Below are positions 60,181 through 62,329 of a DNA stretch of 62,329 nucleotides, piece after piece; the stretch's first letter is position 1; each line of letters opens with the position of its first letter. Source of the DNA: Acetobacteraceae bacterium (GTDB lineage: Bacteria; Pseudomonadota; Alphaproteobacteria; Acetobacterales; Acetobacteraceae); NCBI GenBank assembly GCA_947455205.1, contig CANGNF010000029.1, positions 1 to 62,329 of the forward strand. Reading direction: 5' to 3'. Below the pieces are notes generated by a model, which saw only the letters and a list, made by a program, of their open reading frames with translations, was not told the DNA's origin and ran no database searches. The position numbers and the translations under genes are program-made.

Positions 60181-62329
60181 TCAGAGACGGTTGGCGGCCG
60201 GCTGCCCGGGCTCGGGCTGCACGGCGGTGAAGGCGCGCTGCATGTTCTGCTCCAGCCGCTGGGCGAAGCCGTTCATCATCTGCTGCAGGTCGATCGCCCC
60301 GATCTCGACCACCGAGCCGGCCTGGCAGCTGGTGGCCCGGCCGGTGACCACCCGCATCGGCGCCGAGACCAGGTCCGGCGGCGGCGGCGCGGCGAAGCGC
60401 AGCAGGTCGCCGGCGCCCAGCACGCATTCCTCGCCGGATTCGGCATTGGTGGCGTTGATCGCCTCGGCCACCTGGAACACGTGGCGCTCCACCCCTGGGG
60501 CGGTGAGGATGTCGGCCAGGCGGTGCGGCTGGCCCTGCGCCATCGCCGCCACCTCCTCGCGCACCTGGGCGCGGACCTGTTGCAGCACCTCCTGCGGCAC
60601 CCGCACCGGTGCGACCGCCTGCTGCGGCACCGGCGGCTGCGGCGTGGGCGCCGGCGCGGCCTCGGTGGGTACGGGGGCCTCGGTCACCTGCAGCGGCGCC
60701 GCCGGCGGGGCTTGCATCGGCGCGGCCGGGCGGGGCGCCGGGCGACGTGCGGCGCCGATCTCCTTGATCAGCTCGTCGCGGGTTTCCTTGTTCAGGCTCT
60801 CGGCCTGCGACAGGCGGGCCTGCAGCTGCTCCACCTCCTCGGTCAGCGCCATCACCTCGGCCTCGGCCCGCGGGTCCGGCGGCGCGCCATAGTCCAGCGC
60901 CCCTTCCTCGAAGCCCGTGGCGAGCTGCATGTCACCCAGCATGTCGTAGGGGGTGGCATAGCCTGGCGGCGGCCCGCCCTCGGCCACCATGTAGCCCGGC
61001 GGGCAGTAGGCGCAGTCCATCACGGGGGCGGCGAAGCGCGCGCCCATCCAGGCCATCAGCGCCGGGCGCAGCGGCGGCGGCGCATAGGCGAACAGCTCGG
61101 TGCCGGCGAAGGAGTAGCCGTAGTAGTCCTGGTAGTAGGGCGCCGCGAGCGCGACGATGGCCGCACCGGCGACGGTCGCGAACACGGTGCGCCGCAGGAT
61201 GCGCCGCTGGGCGTCGCCGATGAAGGTCTCGCGGTAGTAGGGCCGGCCGCCGGGCAGGAAGGCCTCGCGCCGGCCATCATGGTAGCGCGTGACCGATGGC
61301 CGCCCCGGCTGCATCACGGTCACCGCCTGCGGCGTGGTCAGCAGGCGCCGGCCGTCCAGGTAGACCCGCTGCTGGGTATTGGCCACGGTGTCGCGGGTCT
61401 GGGAATAGGCGATGGTCCGGACATCGCCATTCGGCAGCCGCTGGCTGTTGATGACGGTCTGCCGCCCATCGGGCGCGCGGTCGCTGATGGTATGGCCGCG
61501 ACCGTCGGGCCGCGGCGTCACCACCGTGCCGGCGCCCACCTGTACCGGCTGCGGCCGCACCGTGGTGGCGGGGGCCGGCGCCGGCCCGCCGCCCAGCCGG
61601 CCCGAGGCGCCAAGGGCGGCGCCAACCGCGACGCCGCCGGCAAGGGTGCCGTAGCCTGGCTGCCCCGGCAGCACGCCCGGGCGGGGTTGTCCGGGGGCCG
61701 GCTGCCCAGGTGGCAGTTGGGTAGAGGCATAGCCGGGTTGGCCCGGCAGCGTTCCAGGGCGGGTACCCGGCGGCGGTTGGGTGGCGGCAAAGCCGGGCTG
61801 GCCTGGCAGCGTTCCCGGTCGAGGCTGTGCCACGCCCGGCTGGCCGGGCTGCGTTGGCACCTGGCCAAAGCCCGGCTGCCCCGGCAGCGTTCCGGGGCGC
61901 GGTTGCGCCACGCTGGGCTGGCCGGGCTGCGTCGGCACCTGGCCAAAGCCCGGCTGCCCCGGCAGCGTTCCCGGCCGAGGCTGCGCCACGCTGGGCTGGC
62001 CGGGCTGCGTCGGCGCCTGGCCAAAGCCGGGCTGCCCCGGCAGCGTTCCGGGCCGAGGCTGCGCCACCGTGGGCTGGCCAGGCTGCGTCGGCACCTGGCC
62101 GAAGCCGGGTTGACCCGGCAGCGTTCCCGGCCGGGGTTGCGCCACGGTCGGCTGGCCAGGCTGCGTCGGCGCCTGGCCAAAGCCGGGCTGCCCCGGCAGC
62201 GTTCCGGGGCGCGGTTGCGCCACGCTGGGCTGGCCGGGCTGCGTCGGCACCTGGCCAAAGCCGGGCTGACCCGGCAGCGTTCCCGGCCGGGGTTGCGCCA
62301 CCGTGGGCTGGCCGGGCTGCGTCGGCACC
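60181..62329 (-). CDS. Pro/Gln/Gly-repeat surface-type protein, N-terminus beyond the window
   Basis: At least 716 aa are visible and the true start lies right of the edge. The visible N-terminal part is seven tandem 26-residue repeats with the pattern PTQPGQPxVAQPRPGTLPGQ plus PGFGQV. Then come degenerate repeats, a Gly/Ala stretch, a segment GRGHTISDRAPDGRQTVINSQRL, one hydrophobic helix (RTVFATVAGAAIVALAAPYY), a Cys pair CAYCPPGY, a coiled coil (about TEEVEQLQARLSQAESLNKETRDELI) and a C-terminal domain with GEECVLGAGDLL and SCQAGSVVEIG. It is likely envelope-attached. The C-terminal domain is repeated in the downstream gene. Function unknown. Confidence 0.75.
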   Translation of the reverse strand, partial: VPTQPGQPTVAQPRPGTLPGQPGFGQVPTQPGQPSVAQPRPGTLPGQPGFGQAPTQPGQPTVAQPRPGTLPGQPGFGQVPTQPGQPTVAQPRPGTLPGQPGFGQAPTQPGQPSVAQPRPGTLPGQPGFGQVPTQPGQPSVAQPRPGTLPGQPGFGQVPTQPGQPGVAQPRPGTLPGQPGFAATQPPPGTRPGTLPGQPGYASTQLPPGQPAPGQPRPGVLPGQPGYGTLAGGVAVGAALGASGRLGGGPAPAPATTVRPQPVQVGAGTVVTPRPDGRGHTISDRAPDGRQTVINSQRLPNGDVRTIAYSQTRDTVANTQQRVYLDGRRLLTTPQAVTVMQPGRPSVTRYHDGRREAFLPGGRPYYRETFIGDAQRRILRRTVFATVAGAAIVALAAPYYQDYYGYSFAGTELFAYAPPPLRPALMAWMGARFAAPVMDCAYCPPGYMVAEGGPPPGYATPYDMLGDMQLATGFEEGALDYGAPPDPRAEAEVMALTEEVEQLQARLSQAESLNKETRDELIKEIGAARRPAPRPAAPMQAPPAAPLQVTEAPVPTEAAPAPTPQPPVPQQAVAPVRVPQEVLQQVRAQVREEVAAMAQGQPHRLADILTAPGVERHVFQVAEAINATNAESGEECVLGAGDLLRFAAPPPPDLVSAPMRVVTGRATSCQAGSVVEIGAIDLQQMMNGFAQRLEQNMQRAFTAVQPEPGQPAANRL
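61780..62329. repeat. 78-bp tandem repeat within coding sequence
   Basis: About seven units of exactly 78 bases (26 codons) run to the right edge; the CTGGCC(A/G)AAGCC landmark recurs every 78 bases from 61862. Units alternate between minor variants, which suggests past duplication of larger blocks. The period is too long and the array lacks spacers, so it is not a CRISPR. Confidence 0.85.

Noticed and set aside
61781..62113. Cys/Trp/Gly repeat frame on the plus strand
   Set aside because: It is the complement of the 78-bp coding repeat. The minus-strand frame continues into a long protein with further domains.
61780..62329. CRISPR array
   Set aside because: The period is 78 bases with no unique spacers, and the array is in frame within a coding sequence.

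Overview
The window is uniformly GC-rich (roughly 70% by eye) and almost fully coding. It carries a DnaA-like Hda with an N-terminal sliding-clamp motif, an EipB/DUF1849 envelope protein, an AspRS of the non-discriminating type, a CioAB oxidase with a DUF2474 mini-protein and an orphan Bug-type solute-binding protein. Together these point to an alphaproteobacterium, most likely Acetobacteraceae (Roseomonas-like). The genus is inference. I saw no rRNA, tRNA, CRISPR array, transposase or phage gene.

Layout. 1-6.1 kb: AI-2E-type permease, hda, ppk, ppx and a SnoaL-like gene. 6.2-14.8 kb: rnd and aspS separated by small metabolic genes (two VOC proteins, a cyclase-family hydrolase, an aldo-keto reductase), then EipB and a UxaA-family dehydratase. 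14.9-22.7 kb: a minus-strand catabolic run of LLM flavin oxidoreductase, two-subunit molybdenum hydroxylase (IorAB-like), metallo-beta-lactamase-fold hydrolase, alpha/beta hydrolase, SDR, FAH-family hydrolase and a small unknown protein. 22.8-24.7 kb: a class A penicillin-binding protein.

24.7-34.0 kb is the most unusual part. It holds a histidine-kinase-like protein with a degenerate ATPase half, a stand-alone YcaO protein and a SARP/BTAD-TPR regulator. Convergent to these are a divergent animal-type heme peroxidase and a 139-aa protein ending in Cys-Val. Across a divergent promoter with a 53-bp inverted repeat lie an unknown 192-aa protein and a 778-aa caspase-fold protein whose catalytic dyad looks lost. 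I recognise the families but not the combination.

34-45.4 kb: D-aminoacylase, SMP-30 lactonase, a membrane protein, aldose epimerase, an SbmA/YddA-like ABC exporter, a PhnZ-like HD protein, a GMC oxidoreductase, a Bug protein and an MFS carrier. 45.4-51.6 kb: ABC-F ATPase, cioAB plus DUF2474, htpG. 51.7-56.4 kb: small hydrolases, flavin reductase, DUF6295, SelO, DUF1080. 56.5-62.3 kb: a TonB-dependent receptor behind a Zur-box-like palindrome, then two adjacent exported proteins that share an unnamed domain; the second begins with a 78-bp-periodic Pro/Gln/Gly repeat and runs off the right edge.

A dispersed palindromic element occurs four times, each time directly 3' of a gene (near 1.13, 16.2, 47.05 and 58.7 kb), and looks like a REP-type family. 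No gene-free stretch exceeds about 250 bases.
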